DNA of 64,000 bases from contig CAUYUJ010019615.1 in assembly GCA_963575745.1 (NCBI GenBank), forward strand, positions 348,513-412,512, read 5' to 3'. Shown in pieces: positions 51,974-60,479 of this stretch. The position numbers and the translations under genes were made by a program. The stretch's first letter is position 1. Each line of letters starts with the position of its first letter. The notes beneath the pieces are model-generated. The model did not search any database. It had not been told where the DNA came from and worked only from the letters and a program-made list of their open reading frames with translations. The DNA is from Prorocentrum cordatum. Taxonomy: Eukaryota; Sar; Dinophyceae; Prorocentrales; Prorocentraceae.

Positions 51974-52133
51974 TTCAGTCGGGCACGTCACTCTACAGGA
52001 GGAAAATTCAAAAATCGTCAATTAGTAGTATGGGGACGATCTTTCGACTATTTGTTGGCTGTTGTTGAATATGTTTGACTCTGTTTTTATTTTTCGCCCC
52101 AAATCCGCCTGTAGGAGGACATGCCTGACCTAA
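51974..52133. mobile_element. MITE copy 4 (AGTCGGGC family)
   Basis: Left CAGTCGGGCACGTCACTCTA, right GTAGGAGGACATGCCTGACC. GAGTAGGC flanks both sides (51966-51973 and 52134-52141), an 8-bp target duplication. Confidence 0.88.
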
Positions 52134-52389
52134 GAGTAGGCCGAAGGTCAGAGAGCGCCTTCCTCTGCAGGACCACCAAGCAAGGGACGTCAAGATGGTC
52201 AAACGCCTCGCCGGCTAAGCCGACTAAGCTATGCAAAATCCAACTGCTCGCTTTGGTCCAAAGTTTTGATTTGACGCCAGGTCTGGTGCATCGATCTCAG
52301 CTTGACCGAACAGGTTGATTGCGCCCCTTGACGTCCGTTTGGGGTGTTCTGCAGACCTGACCCCCAAGCCCTACTCAACGCAGAGTGTG

Positions 52390-52545
52390 GTATGGGGGAG
52401 GGGGGGAAGGCTTCTTAGAAGCACCCTGCTTCTTGGAAGGCGCGGGCCTTCTTTCTATATGTAAGGCCAGCGCCTTCAGAGAAGTGGCCTCCTTCAGAGA
52501 AGCCTTCCCCCCTCCGATTACCCCCCTGTGCGCGCCGCCGAATGT
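52390..52545. repeat. dispersed TTCTCAGAAG repeat, copy 2
   Basis: Second copy of the 50.2-kb repeat, ending with the same CCCCCTGTGCGCGCCGCC. Confidence 0.7.
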
Positions 52546-52720
52546 TCGGGCCCTCAGGGGGCAAGACGTGTCCATATCCACCGCCCGCTGGGGCACCAGG
52601 ACGTCGGCTCCCAGGCGGCGGATATGGGTAAGTCCCCGCCTCGCACGAGTGAGAGTGTGTCCACTGCTCACTGTGCGTGGCCCGAGAGGGTGTCGGGGCT
52701 GCGGCAGCCCCCGCACCAAG

Positions 52721-52845
52721 GAGAAGAAGAAGGCCAAGAAGCAGGCCTCCGGAGTGCAGAGCCTCGTGCGCACGGTGCGGGTCCGCTGCAGCGGCTACGA
52801 GGCCGAGCGACGGGCGCGCTACCGGGACTGGGTGGAGAGCAACAG
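52721..52845 (+). CDS. tricorn homologue, exon K (start of the C2 protease domain)
   Basis: CCAAG|GAGAAG to CAACAG|GATCGG; phase 0 in, phase 2 out. LVRTVRVRCSGYEAERRARY then RDWVESNR matches the family's 'R-v-V-p---E-aLRYrdWVe-NR'. Confidence 0.92.
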
Positions 52846-52939
52846 GATCGGGCTGTCGGCAGCGGGGGAGACAGTTCCCCGACATCTTCTCGCTGTGAAA
52901 GCAATGACGGCGGGTGTTGTTGTGGGTGTGTGTGTGTGT

Positions 52940-53090
52940 GTGGATTCGGGGCCTCTGGGAGCCCTCGCCAGGCCCCGTGCCCGTCACAAAACAAATCAGG
53001 ACGAAAGGCCGATCCTGGGGAAGGGGTCCAGAGCTCTGGGGAGCCACGTTGCGAACGAATCACGACGGGGGATGTCTGGGATGCACGGGG
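52940..53090 (+). repeat. dispersed 140-bp repeat, plus copy
   Basis: Plus copy, preceded by a short GT tract (52920-52940). Confidence 0.65.
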
Positions 53091-53398
53091 GGGGGATCGA
53101 GGGCTGCAGGAGATCCAGCCCTGAAGGGGCATCAAGCGGCAATCTAAACTGCCAACGCGGGCCCAACAAGGTGCCGGGAAGGTGCACGGGTTCTTCACCC
53201 CAGGGATCGACGTAAACGGCGTTTTTTGGCGATCTCGTGGGCCGCAACCGTGTTGATGTTGTTTTGCAGCACGTGCGGATTGAATGCAAAACGAGGGAAA
53301 ACGAAATCAAAGTGAAAACGCACAACACTGTTTAGGGCGATCCCTGCTTCACCCTATGTTTTATTCCTCCCCTCCATTAAAGAACGCCCGAAAAGGAG

Positions 53399-53462
53399 GG
53401 CCGTTTCTGCCGCCTCGGGCGGCCGCGTGGGCTACCTGCACCTCCCGGACCTCTGGCACGAG
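53399..53462 (+). CDS. tricorn homologue, exon L (C2 domain)
   Basis: A 64-base exon: AAGGAG|GGCC to CACGAG|GAAAAG. SAASGGRVGYLHLPDLWHE is the family's 'sgGrvGYvHiPdMg'. Phase 2 in (completing Arg with exon K), phase 0 out. Confidence 0.92.
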
Positions 53463-53574
53463 GAAAAGAAGTCTCTCTTGTTCTTTTCTTGTCGTCTTGC
53501 ACGGCATTGCGCGTTCGCCTTGCACTCAGCGCACGTCTTCGGTCGAAGTTGGAAAAGCGCCATAAACATAAGCT

Positions 53575-53735
53575 TTTGGCGCTCCGCGCGGATTTCTTGA
53601 ATCCGCGCTGGGCCCCTCCTGGCGGCGCCTCCGGCGCCGCCCCTGGCGCGCTCCGCAGATCCAGCGCAGATCCCGCGCAGATCCAGCAGGTCCAGCGCAG
53701 ATCCAAGAAATCCGAGCGGAGCGCCTATGTTCATG
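53575..53735. repeat. hairpin element (CCGCGCGGATTTCT family)
   Basis: Arms GGCGCTCCGCGCGGATTTCT and AGAAATCCGAGCGGAGCGCC surround a GGCGCC-rich core with extra GCAGATCCAGC units. Confidence 0.8.
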
Positions 53736-54039
53736 CCATTTGTTCTTCTTCGATTCGTCGCTGACGCGTGGAAGACTCTGCAACTATTACTTTCGAAGCC
53801 GCTCCGGAGTCCGTGGCGCGGCGGCAGCTCAGCCTAGGGCCGTGTCGCTTGAAGCGGGGCCTAAGAGACGTGCTGCATGCAGCCAGCTGGTTTCGGCCCC
53901 GTTGCCGAGCGTCTTCCTCGCTAACAGTGGCGCTTCCGGCGCCGGGAGGCGCTGGGCAAAACCACCACGTAAGCTGAGCCGCTGACCTCCTCTTTGTTGC
54001 CCTCCCCTTGCGTCCGACCCAGCCCGGTCCCGTGGTGCG

Positions 54040-54125
54040 CCGGCGTTTCAGCGGCCTTTTTCCCAGGGCCAGCTGCTCGTCCCGATGTGGTTTTGACGGC
54101 CCCGGGGCCCGGCGAAGTCTCCTTG
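54040..54125 (-). repeat. dispersed 140-bp repeat, minus partial copy
   Basis: Short reverse segment (GCTCGTCCCGATGTGGTTTT region). Confidence 0.4.
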
Positions 54126-54257
54126 AAGAAACTCGAAGATGTCTGGGCTAAGAGCTTGTGTTCCCCCGCGGCGGCAGCGCGGTGTGGGTTGGCGGTGGCC
54201 CCCATTCGGGAGGGGGGCCCAAGCAGCTGGCGCTCGTGGGCCGCAATCCCCCCTCTC

Positions 54258-54306
54258 TCTCTCCCTCTTTTTGTTGTTGTTCTCCCTCTCTCTCTCTCTC
54301 TCTCTC

Positions 54307-54340
<34 letters not shown>

Positions 54341-54368
54341 AAAAAGAGAGAGAGAGAGAGAGAGAGGG
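54258..54368. repeat. CT tract joined head-on to a GA tract
   Basis: TCTCTCTC meets GAGAGAGA at a CTCGAG centre, a self-complementary dinucleotide palindrome of roughly 100 bp with a short A run inside. Confidence 0.9.
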
Positions 54369-54454
54369 AAAGGGCCCCAGCGGTTGACCGCTCATCTTCG
54401 AGAGGCCCCCCTGCTTCGGCTACCCTGATACCTGTCCGTCATGAAAAAAAAACA

Positions 54455-54605
54455 CGGCGGAGGGCTTTCGCTAGTTTGTGGCCTCTGGGGCCCTTGCTGG
54501 GCCCCAGGACCGTCAGATAACGACTCGGCTTGAAACGCCAGTCCCTGGGAAGGAATACAGACCTCCTGGGGCACGTTGAGAAACCGATGACGACACGATG
54601 CCTGG
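54455..54605 (+). repeat. dispersed 140-bp repeat, plus copy
   Basis: Plus copy. The following 54605-55170 shows no recognisable coding exon. Confidence 0.65.
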
Positions 54606-55187
54606 GCACGCGTAAGATTGACCCTTCGCCGGACCTCTAGCTTGGCGCGGACGGGCATCGAGCGCCCCAGGAGTGGCCTCGCCTTCGGCGAGGGATCGAG
54701 AGGGCGGAGGGCCGCTCGCTGGAAAGCGGCGGGAGCAGAACGGGGGGCGCAGCCTCGCCGGCAGAAGGCGGGCAGGAAGCGGCGGAAGCCCACCCGGAGC
54801 CCCCAGGAGATGCGCACTCTGTGGAGCGCCAGGCTTTCGGAGGTGGATGGACCTCCTGCCCTGACACGCCGATTAAGGAATTGGCCGTTTTCGGTTCGCG
54901 AGAGGGCGTCGCGGCCGTCATTCTTGCTGGTCCAGGTCCGTCGGTTTCGGTCCTGGGCCGTTTTCACACAGGGGAGGTTTACTACAGGGAGGTGTGTCCA
55001 CCGCCTGCGCGCCTGGATTGCCCCCCGCTCCCCCATCCCCTCGCGGCCCCGCAGAGCCGCGGGCCGACGGTCACTCTCGCCTGGGATCGCTCTTGCCTGT
55101 GGCCGCTTGCCGCCCGCCGTCGGGGGCATGGGTTTGGGGGGCGGGCCTTCAGAGGAGGCCAGGTGTCCAGGAAACGCAAGCATGGGT

Positions 55188-55335
55188 CAAGTCGGGCCTG
55201 TCCCCCTACAGAAGGGATGTTCAAACACAGTCTGGGGACGATGTGTGAGTATGTTTGAGCAGTTTTGGTGTATTGGTTTTGATTATTTTTGTCTTTCGTC
55301 CAAGATCTGCCTGTAGGGGGACACGCCCGACCTCT
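55188..55335. mobile_element. MITE copy 5 (AGTCGGGC family)
   Basis: Left AAGTCGGGCCTGTCCCCCTA, right GTAGGGGGACACGCCCGACC. AGCATGGGT on both sides (55179-55187 and 55336-55344), a 9-bp target duplication. Confidence 0.9.
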
Positions 55336-55589
55336 AGCATGGGTGACGGCACGTGAAACCAAGCGACGGACCTGGCCCTTCACACAGAATCTGCGCGCTT
55401 CGTCGCCAGATCCGGCGGCATTGGCTTAACGTCTCGGATTCGGCCACGGATCCGTAATCCATCTTAGCGTGCGCCCGAAGTGGGAGTCTTGGAAGCGTTC
55501 CTTCTCAGAAGGCTGATGAGCCCTTTTGTCGGAGAAGCAGGATCGGCATACAAATTCAGTTTTGAGAAATCCGCAGGGATTCGTCGAAG

Positions 55590-55710
55590 TTCTTGACTTT
55601 CTTCCCTGGCGGCGCCTCCTGCGCCACTCCTGGCGCGCTCCGCGCGCCAGAAATGAGGTCCAGCGCCGATCCAGGAAATCCGCGCGGACCTCCGAAAGTC
55701 CATGCATACG
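55590..55710. repeat. half hairpin of the CCGCGCGGATTTCT family
   Basis: GGCGGCGCCTCCTGCGCCAC core and right arm (AGGAAATCCGCGCGGACCTC). The left arm is decayed. Confidence 0.55.
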
Positions 55711-55966
55711 CATTTGTCTCTCCGTCTTCTGAGGATCCCGCTGCCTTCTTAGACTGCTGCCCCCCATGGCCTGAGATCCGACGCCACGTCAAAATTGCAG
55801 CATCGCTGGGAAACTCGACCAGAGCCCTGAAACTTATCTTTCTGCGGCATTTCTCGAGCCGGATCGATCTGGGAGGGCCCCTGGGATTGAAATTGGGCGA
55901 CAACGCCCAGTGTGAAAAGTTATGACGCTGGACCGCAGGGCCCTGCGTGCTTCCGATTATCAGGGT

Positions 55967-56577
55967 CTGCGCGCCCTGAGTGGGGACGGGAAGTATATGG
56001 GTACGATGCCCGACAGCAGTGCCTGCTCGTGTTGAACGGGACTTGCGGTCCTTCGGGCCCAATCGGACCGCAAGCCTTGCCATGCTGACAGCAATGACTT
56101 TGCCAATTTGGACAACATGCCCTGCCATCTGGGTAAGGATTTCTATCAACACGAATTTGTTTATTGTCAGAAGGGCTCCTCGGGGAAAAACATCGACAGA
56201 AACATTAACTTGCGGAGGTCCGCGGTGATCTCTTGGATGGGCCTCTGGACCCCCCCGCCCCCCCGCCCCTGGCGCGCGGAGTGCGCCAGGGGCGGCGCCT
56301 GGGGTGCCGCCAGGGGGCTCCAGCGCCGACCCTAGAAATCCGCGCGGAACTCCGAAATGTTAGGGGCATGTTCATGTCATCACATTTGTTTCCTTATGAT
56401 CGCACTTCCCTGCCCATGTGGCAGGATCTGGTGTCAAGGCTGACGACTAACTGCTGTCAACATGGCAAAATATGTGGCCCGATGGGCACCGAAGGACAGC
56501 AAGTCTTGACCCACATGAACAGGCTCTGCTGTTGGGCACCGTGCCCATACTTTCCGTCCCCATTCAGGGCGCGCAGG
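55967..56577. mobile_element. TIR element, GGGTACGGAAAG family (610 bp), with nested hairpin
   Basis: Inverted ends of about 50 bp: left CTGCGCGCCCTGAGTGGGGA, right TCCCCATTCAGGGCGCGCAG. The outer repeat matches the 214-bp member at 16000. A CCGCGCGGATTTCT hairpin (56205-56365) is nested inside. It stops about 26 bases before the acceptor of exon M. No coding capacity. Confidence 0.8.
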
Positions 56578-56602
56578 CAGAGCGCCCGGGTCTGCCGTCG
56601 AG

Positions 56603-56713
56603 GATTGCGGCCCCGCGGGCCTGGCGGAGTTCCACCGGCACTTCGTGGTCGAGTGCCTCTGCGAGGCCGTGGTGGTGGACCTCCGCGGCAACCCGGGCGG
56701 CGACGCCCTGGAG
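56603..56713 (+). CDS. tricorn homologue, exon M (C2 domain)
   Basis: 111 bases, phase 0-0: GTCGAG|GATTGC to CTGGAG|GAGCGA. GLAEFHRHFVVECLCEAVVV then DLRGNPGGDALE matches 'G-aeFhr-f--q---eglivDvR-NgGG'. CTGGAGGAG stands at both ends of the following intron. Confidence 0.95.
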
Positions 56714-57129
56714 GAGCGAGGAAGAATAAGCGGCATGCGCAGAAACTGTCGGAGTCCCGCGCGGCTTTCTCAAATCGGCGCTCTGGGTCCCCCTGGCGCC
56801 AGGGTCCGCGCGTCAGGGGAGGGATTGGAGCTCTCGAGGCCCTCCTACCGGTCTCGGTGGGAGGGGGGAACAGAAACCAAGATCGGGTTGGTGGGGGTGA
56901 ACTAAATGGAAGGTGAACATACACGCTCTGAAGGGGCCCTTTAGGACCCCTTTTGGGTACCAACTGGCTCAAAAAGGGGCCCTGAAGGGCTCCTTCAGGG
57001 CCCCTTTCTTTACCCCCATGTGGGCCACCCGCCACTACCACCCGCCCGACAAGAGGTAAGGGAGACAAAGAAGGAGGACCAACCGAGCGGTGAGGGCAGG
57101 GTTCTCTTTGATGCTGCTGCGTGGCCTTC

Positions 57130-57298
57130 TGTCAGGAGGGGGAAACACACACAGGCGAAATGAATCGTCGACTCCCAGGGAACTATGGGAAAATACGGGA
57201 AGTGGGGGGGAAGACAGAAACCCAGAAAAAATATAGGAACATATGGGGAAGCTTTTTATTTGTGTGTATTTCTTTGTGTGTTCTGGGGCCCCTTCATG
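57130..57298 (+). repeat. intron-end repeat upstream of exon N
   Basis: Runs from TGTCAGGAGGGGGAAACACA through ATGAATCGTCGA to TCTGGGGCCCCTTCA. Close copy of 15529-15700. Confidence 0.75.
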
Positions 57299-57304
57299 CT
57301 GGAG

Positions 57305-57370
57305 GAGCTCATGGACAGCCTGCTGCGGGTGCCGCTGGGCGTCATCGTCCCGCGCCGCGGGCGAGGGCAG
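57305..57370 (+). CDS. tricorn homologue, exon N (C2 domain)
   Basis: 66 bases, 22 codons, phase 0-0: CTGGAG|GAGCTC to GGGCAG|GTGGCC. ELMDSLLRVPLGVIVPRRG matches 'lLekLarrplG-dvpRwG'. The 'tYP-eav-GP' stretch that follows in prokaryotes is absent, or is on an exon not recognised in 57.4-58.08 kb. Confidence 0.85.
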
Positions 57371-57375
57371 GTGGC

Positions 57376-57465
57376 CACCTACCCCTCGTGCTGCATGCGC
57401 AACAAGCAGACGACGGCCCCCTGGGGGAGAGCGGCGTGCCCTGTACCGATGCCACCCCCTTGCTT
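57376..57465 (+). repeat. intron-start repeat downstream of exon N
   Basis: ACCTACCCCTCGTGCTGC... and ACAAGCAGACGACGGCCCCC, the same as 15897-15985. Confidence 0.75.
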
Positions 57466-57466
57466 T

Positions 57467-57660
57467 CGGGTATGGCCAGGACCCCGGGTAAGGGGACCCG
57501 GTTAGTGGTAGGGCCCCGGAGCCTTTGAACCGGCCAGAATCACGAAATCAGGTTTGCCATAGCTGGTGTTTTTTCGGGCGACGGCAGTTCCGGTTAGCGG
57601 AGATGGGACGGGGGGGCGCCCCCGGTACAGATCACTCGACCAGGTTCCACTAAACCCAGT
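57467..57660 (+). repeat. about 190-bp dispersed repeat, copy 2
   Basis: Copy of 46767-46960 (GCTGGTGTTTTTTCGGGCGA, GACGGCAGTTCCGGTTAGCG). Confidence 0.75.
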
Positions 57661-58085
57661 TCTGCCAACGCCCGATCCTTTCCAGGCTCGAGCAAGCCTA
57701 ATTAAGCAGCGAGTTCACTCTAAGGGTCGGCGAAGTCCTCGGCGAGCTTTTCTCGTCCCGCGTCGCGTGCTCTCACTGGGCACCGCAGGGCGAAGGCATG
57801 GATCATCGATCGATGATCGTTGTCGGCCCCCTGGGGGAACACGGCGAGTTTGCGTTGTTTTGAGCCCCGAGGCCCGTCAGGGCCGACCCAGCTCGAAGGC
57901 CTCGGCCCGCCGACGCTGCTCTGCAACACCGGCCAGATGGCGCGTGTGGCGGGCTCGCTGGCGAGAAGCATCCGCGCTTGCGGCTGGCTCGCTGTACACA
58001 TGGCGCCTCCGAGCCTCGAAGGGTGCCGACGGCCCCCATCCGCAGCCGCGGGAGGCCACAGCGCGTCTGTGCCCCCCTCTGCCAG

Positions 58086-58177
58086 GTCCTGCTCGTCGAC
58101 GGCGCCTCGGGGGGCGAGGCGGAGATCCTCGCCGCGGCCTTCAAGTCCCTCGGACGTGGCTCGCTGGTGGGCACCAG
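58086..58177 (+). CDS. tricorn homologue, exon O (catalytic serine)
   Basis: 92 bases, phase 0 in, phase 2 out: CTGCCAG|GTCCTG to CACCAG|GACTGG. VLLVDGASGGEAEILAAAFK then SLGRGSLVGTR matches 'v-LvneyagSDGDif--aFr-lGLGplvGtRTWGG'. The Ser of ASGG sits at the place of the nucleophile (Ser965 of Thermoplasma tricorn). Confidence 0.93.
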
Positions 58178-58199
58178 GACTGGGGACCAATTCGATCCC

Positions 58200-58395
58200 G
58201 TTCGACATCGATTCTGTCCGGCCCGATCCGATTCGATTCCGCCTTCCTCGACGATCCCAGGCGGCCCGATGCTTGCATGGCGCTGTTGCGGGTCCTGGCT
58301 CGGTCCATCCTGTTCGATCCTGATTCCGTGCCGATGCGGCCCGCTCCGACGCACGTTCCGACTCGTTCGGACGCTCCGATTTGATGCTGACTGAT
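58200..58395. repeat. CGATCCGATT-type degenerate repeat
   Basis: Short GATCC/GATTC/CCGAT words repeated. A similar GGATCCTGCAGG-rich stretch is at about 58720-58830. No gene. Confidence 0.5.
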
Positions 58396-58500
58396 CATTG
58401 CACGGGACCCCTTCCCCAGGACCAGCTTTTCATTCCGAGTCGTTTTTTAATGGTCCTAGTCCTGGGGCCTGGCGAGGGCTTGCGGAGGCAGAAACTTGTC
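58390..58500 (-). repeat. dispersed 140-bp repeat, minus copy
   Basis: Reverse copy (CCCTTCCCCAGGACCAGCTT, TTTCATTCCGAGTCG). Confidence 0.65.
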
Positions 58501-59299
58501 AAGCATTGTATGTTGTGCTTTGTTTTGTTCCCTACACGAGGGGGTCCAGGTTTGATGCTCAACACGTCCAGCATGCAGGATCGATTCAGACGTTCTCCTA
58601 CCTGCCCGATCCTCGTGGGCTTCGTTACTGGCCCGCCCTTTTAGGGCCCACGCCAAGGTCGACAGGCTTGAATTCATCGACCGCGAGCTGCGCAGAGCCG
58701 GGCAGGGTGCGTGCCTCGAAAGCCGGATTTTGCAGGACCCTGCAGAGCCAGGGGTGCACTGACCCGGGTTAGGGTGCAGGCCCCTGCAGGATCTGGCAGG
58801 ATCTTGCAGGATCCTGCCGATTGACCCGGGTTTGGATTGATCTGGGCCAGTGCGTCCCCGACAATGGGCGAGCCCAACAACGACGCATATGAGGATCGGA
58901 CAGGTGAGAGAGGCGTACAGTCGGCCCCGATGAGTAGGTCGACCCTGCCAGCTCAAGGGTACCCTTGTGTCCTGTGCCTCGCGACACGTGCCTTCTTACA
59001 CTCCTATGGCGATGTGGCCTTCGGAAGGGTCTCGTGTCCTCTCGCGTGTCCGGTCCAATGAAGTCCGACTGCATGAACCGATCCTGCAGGTCAGCGCGAC
59101 AGATCGGGCGCAGGATCGCGGGAGACGTTCGGGCTCCAGAGGTCCCAGAGTTCCTGACACGTTCCTGGGGACCAGTTCTTCGCCCCGGGATCCGCTCCGA
59201 TGGCCCCAGGTTCGACGACGGGCCCCGCGGGGCCGAGATCGAGGAAGAACGCCTGAATCGAAAAACGCCCTTGGGCTTGACGCTGACTGATCCTGACAG

Positions 59300-59395
59300 G
59301 ACCATGGGCGGCGTCGCCGCCTCCGGGGACGTCCAGGTCCCCCTCCTTGACGGGAGCTCCGAGGGGCTCGACGTGTACACCGCGTCGTTTGGTCG
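59300..59395 (+). CDS. tricorn homologue, exon P (C2 domain)
   Basis: CTGACAG|GACC to GGTCG|GTGAAG, phase 2 both ends. With exon O it forms GTRTMGGVAASGDV, the family's 'GTRTWGGvvgi' with Trp replaced by Met, then VPLLDGSSEGLDVYTASF ('lvDGt-vt-Pef'). Confidence 0.9.
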
Positions 59396-59479
59396 GTGAA
59401 GGTATTCGGTGTGTGGACGCCCTGGCGGCTCTGGCGCCCCACTGACTGGGAAGCTGGGGCGTCTACGATCAGGAACTTC

Positions 59480-59670
59480 AGCTTAGCGTGTCGCGCCGCC
59501 GTTTCTGGCCCACCACGCTTCGGCGCGACGCGCTGACCACGTCCTGGCCCCCGAGCGTCAACGTCCCGAGAATTTCGAACCCTCCTGCCCCGCGGGGCGG
59601 AGCGTCGCGCTGTCCGCTTGCAGGGCATGGCGTGTCGCCGGGGCCGCCGCCGCGACACGCCAAGCAAATG
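59480..59670. repeat. dispersed repeat shared with 13.06-13.40 kb
   Basis: CACGCTTCGGCGCGACGCGC and TGCAGGGCATGGCGTGTCGC in the same order as the 13-kb copy, without its inserted tandem. Confidence 0.65.
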
Positions 59671-59730
59671 TTCCCGGCCGAACTCCTTGGCCGAACCAGC
59701 GACGTGGTGTCTGCGTCGAGCCCTTGCCAG

Positions 59731-59827
59731 GAGCTCTTTGAGCCTGCCGACGGAGCGGCTGTGGTCGCTGTCCGAGCGGGGGCGCGAGGTGGAGAACTGG
59801 GGCGTCCTGCCTGACGTCGAGGCCGAG
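59731..59827 (+). CDS. tricorn homologue, exon Q (C2 domain, catalytic Glu region)
   Basis: TTGCCAG|GAGCTC to GCCGAG|GTCGGC, phase 2 in (agrees with exon P), phase 0 out. RGREVENWGVLPDVEAE matches 'gwevENwGvaPDiEVe'; the Glu of VEN corresponds to catalytic Glu1023. The usual final helix ('DpQL--A') is not found downstream in this window. Confidence 0.9.
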
Positions 59828-60119
59828 GTCGGCCGCGAGGGCGGGCCTGTGGTTCGATGTTCGTTTCGGGGTCCCTTGCTGGTGCCCACCTGACCTCGGG
59901 GTCGTCCGAGAGGGGGGTGGTGACCAGAGTGGGTGGATGTCATGGCGGGGGCCATGATGCCGCCCTGGATTTCGTGACCCCGTTTTCCCCCCTTAGTGCG
60001 TCCCCGAGTCCCCCCTCGTCCGCGCACTTGCCTCGGGCCATGATCTGCGAACCCCCTCTTGGACGACCCCCTCATTGGACGCCCTCGATTCCTGTGGCCC
60101 ACCTAACCCAGACATGCTC

Positions 60120-60280
60120 GCGCCGCAAAGAAAAAACACGACGTATGGTTTTTCATTCTTTTTTCGGCCCCTGGAAACCCTCACTGGGCCTCGGGACCGT
60201 CATAAACTAACTCAGGGCGTAAAGCTGTCCCCAGGAAGTGAGTCCAGACCTCTTGGGAGCCGCCTTGTGAAACATCTCTT
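60120..60280 (+). repeat. dispersed 140-bp repeat, plus copy
   Basis: Plus copy (GGGACCGTCATAAACTAACT, GTGAGTCCAGACCTCTTGGG). Confidence 0.65.
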
Positions 60281-60479
60281 CCTTAGATTTTGTGGGAGCC
60301 TTCTAGGGCCAACCCAGAACCTAGAGGATATGTTCGACTCTACTTCGAGTCTTGCTCGAGTCTGCTGTAATTGCGGCTGGACTTCAGCTTGACTATAGCT
60401 CGACCCGAGTCGAAGGATGTTCGACGCAGCATCGACGCATGAGTGGAGCGAGTTGCTCCAGGGAGTTCCCTTGGCGGCA

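Larger units (their letters stand above)
8773..59827 (+). other. host gene locus: tricorn-protease homologue, at least 17 exons
   Basis: Short conserved exons spread over 51 kb assemble in order into one tricorn-type protease: propeller blades, C1, PDZ and C2. In prokaryotes tricorn is a large cytosolic assembly that trims peptides released by the proteasome; the role here is unknown. What is seen: each block matches the family in sequence and order, and from exon I to exon Q the splice phases agree at every junction. Donors are GT, GC or GA; acceptors are AG followed by G. The two largest introns hold a Rep-helicase block of about 14 kb and a 6-kb LINE. Exons upstream of 8.77 kb and the final C-terminal residues were not found. 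Identity rests on remembered family consensus, not on a search. Confidence 0.88.
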
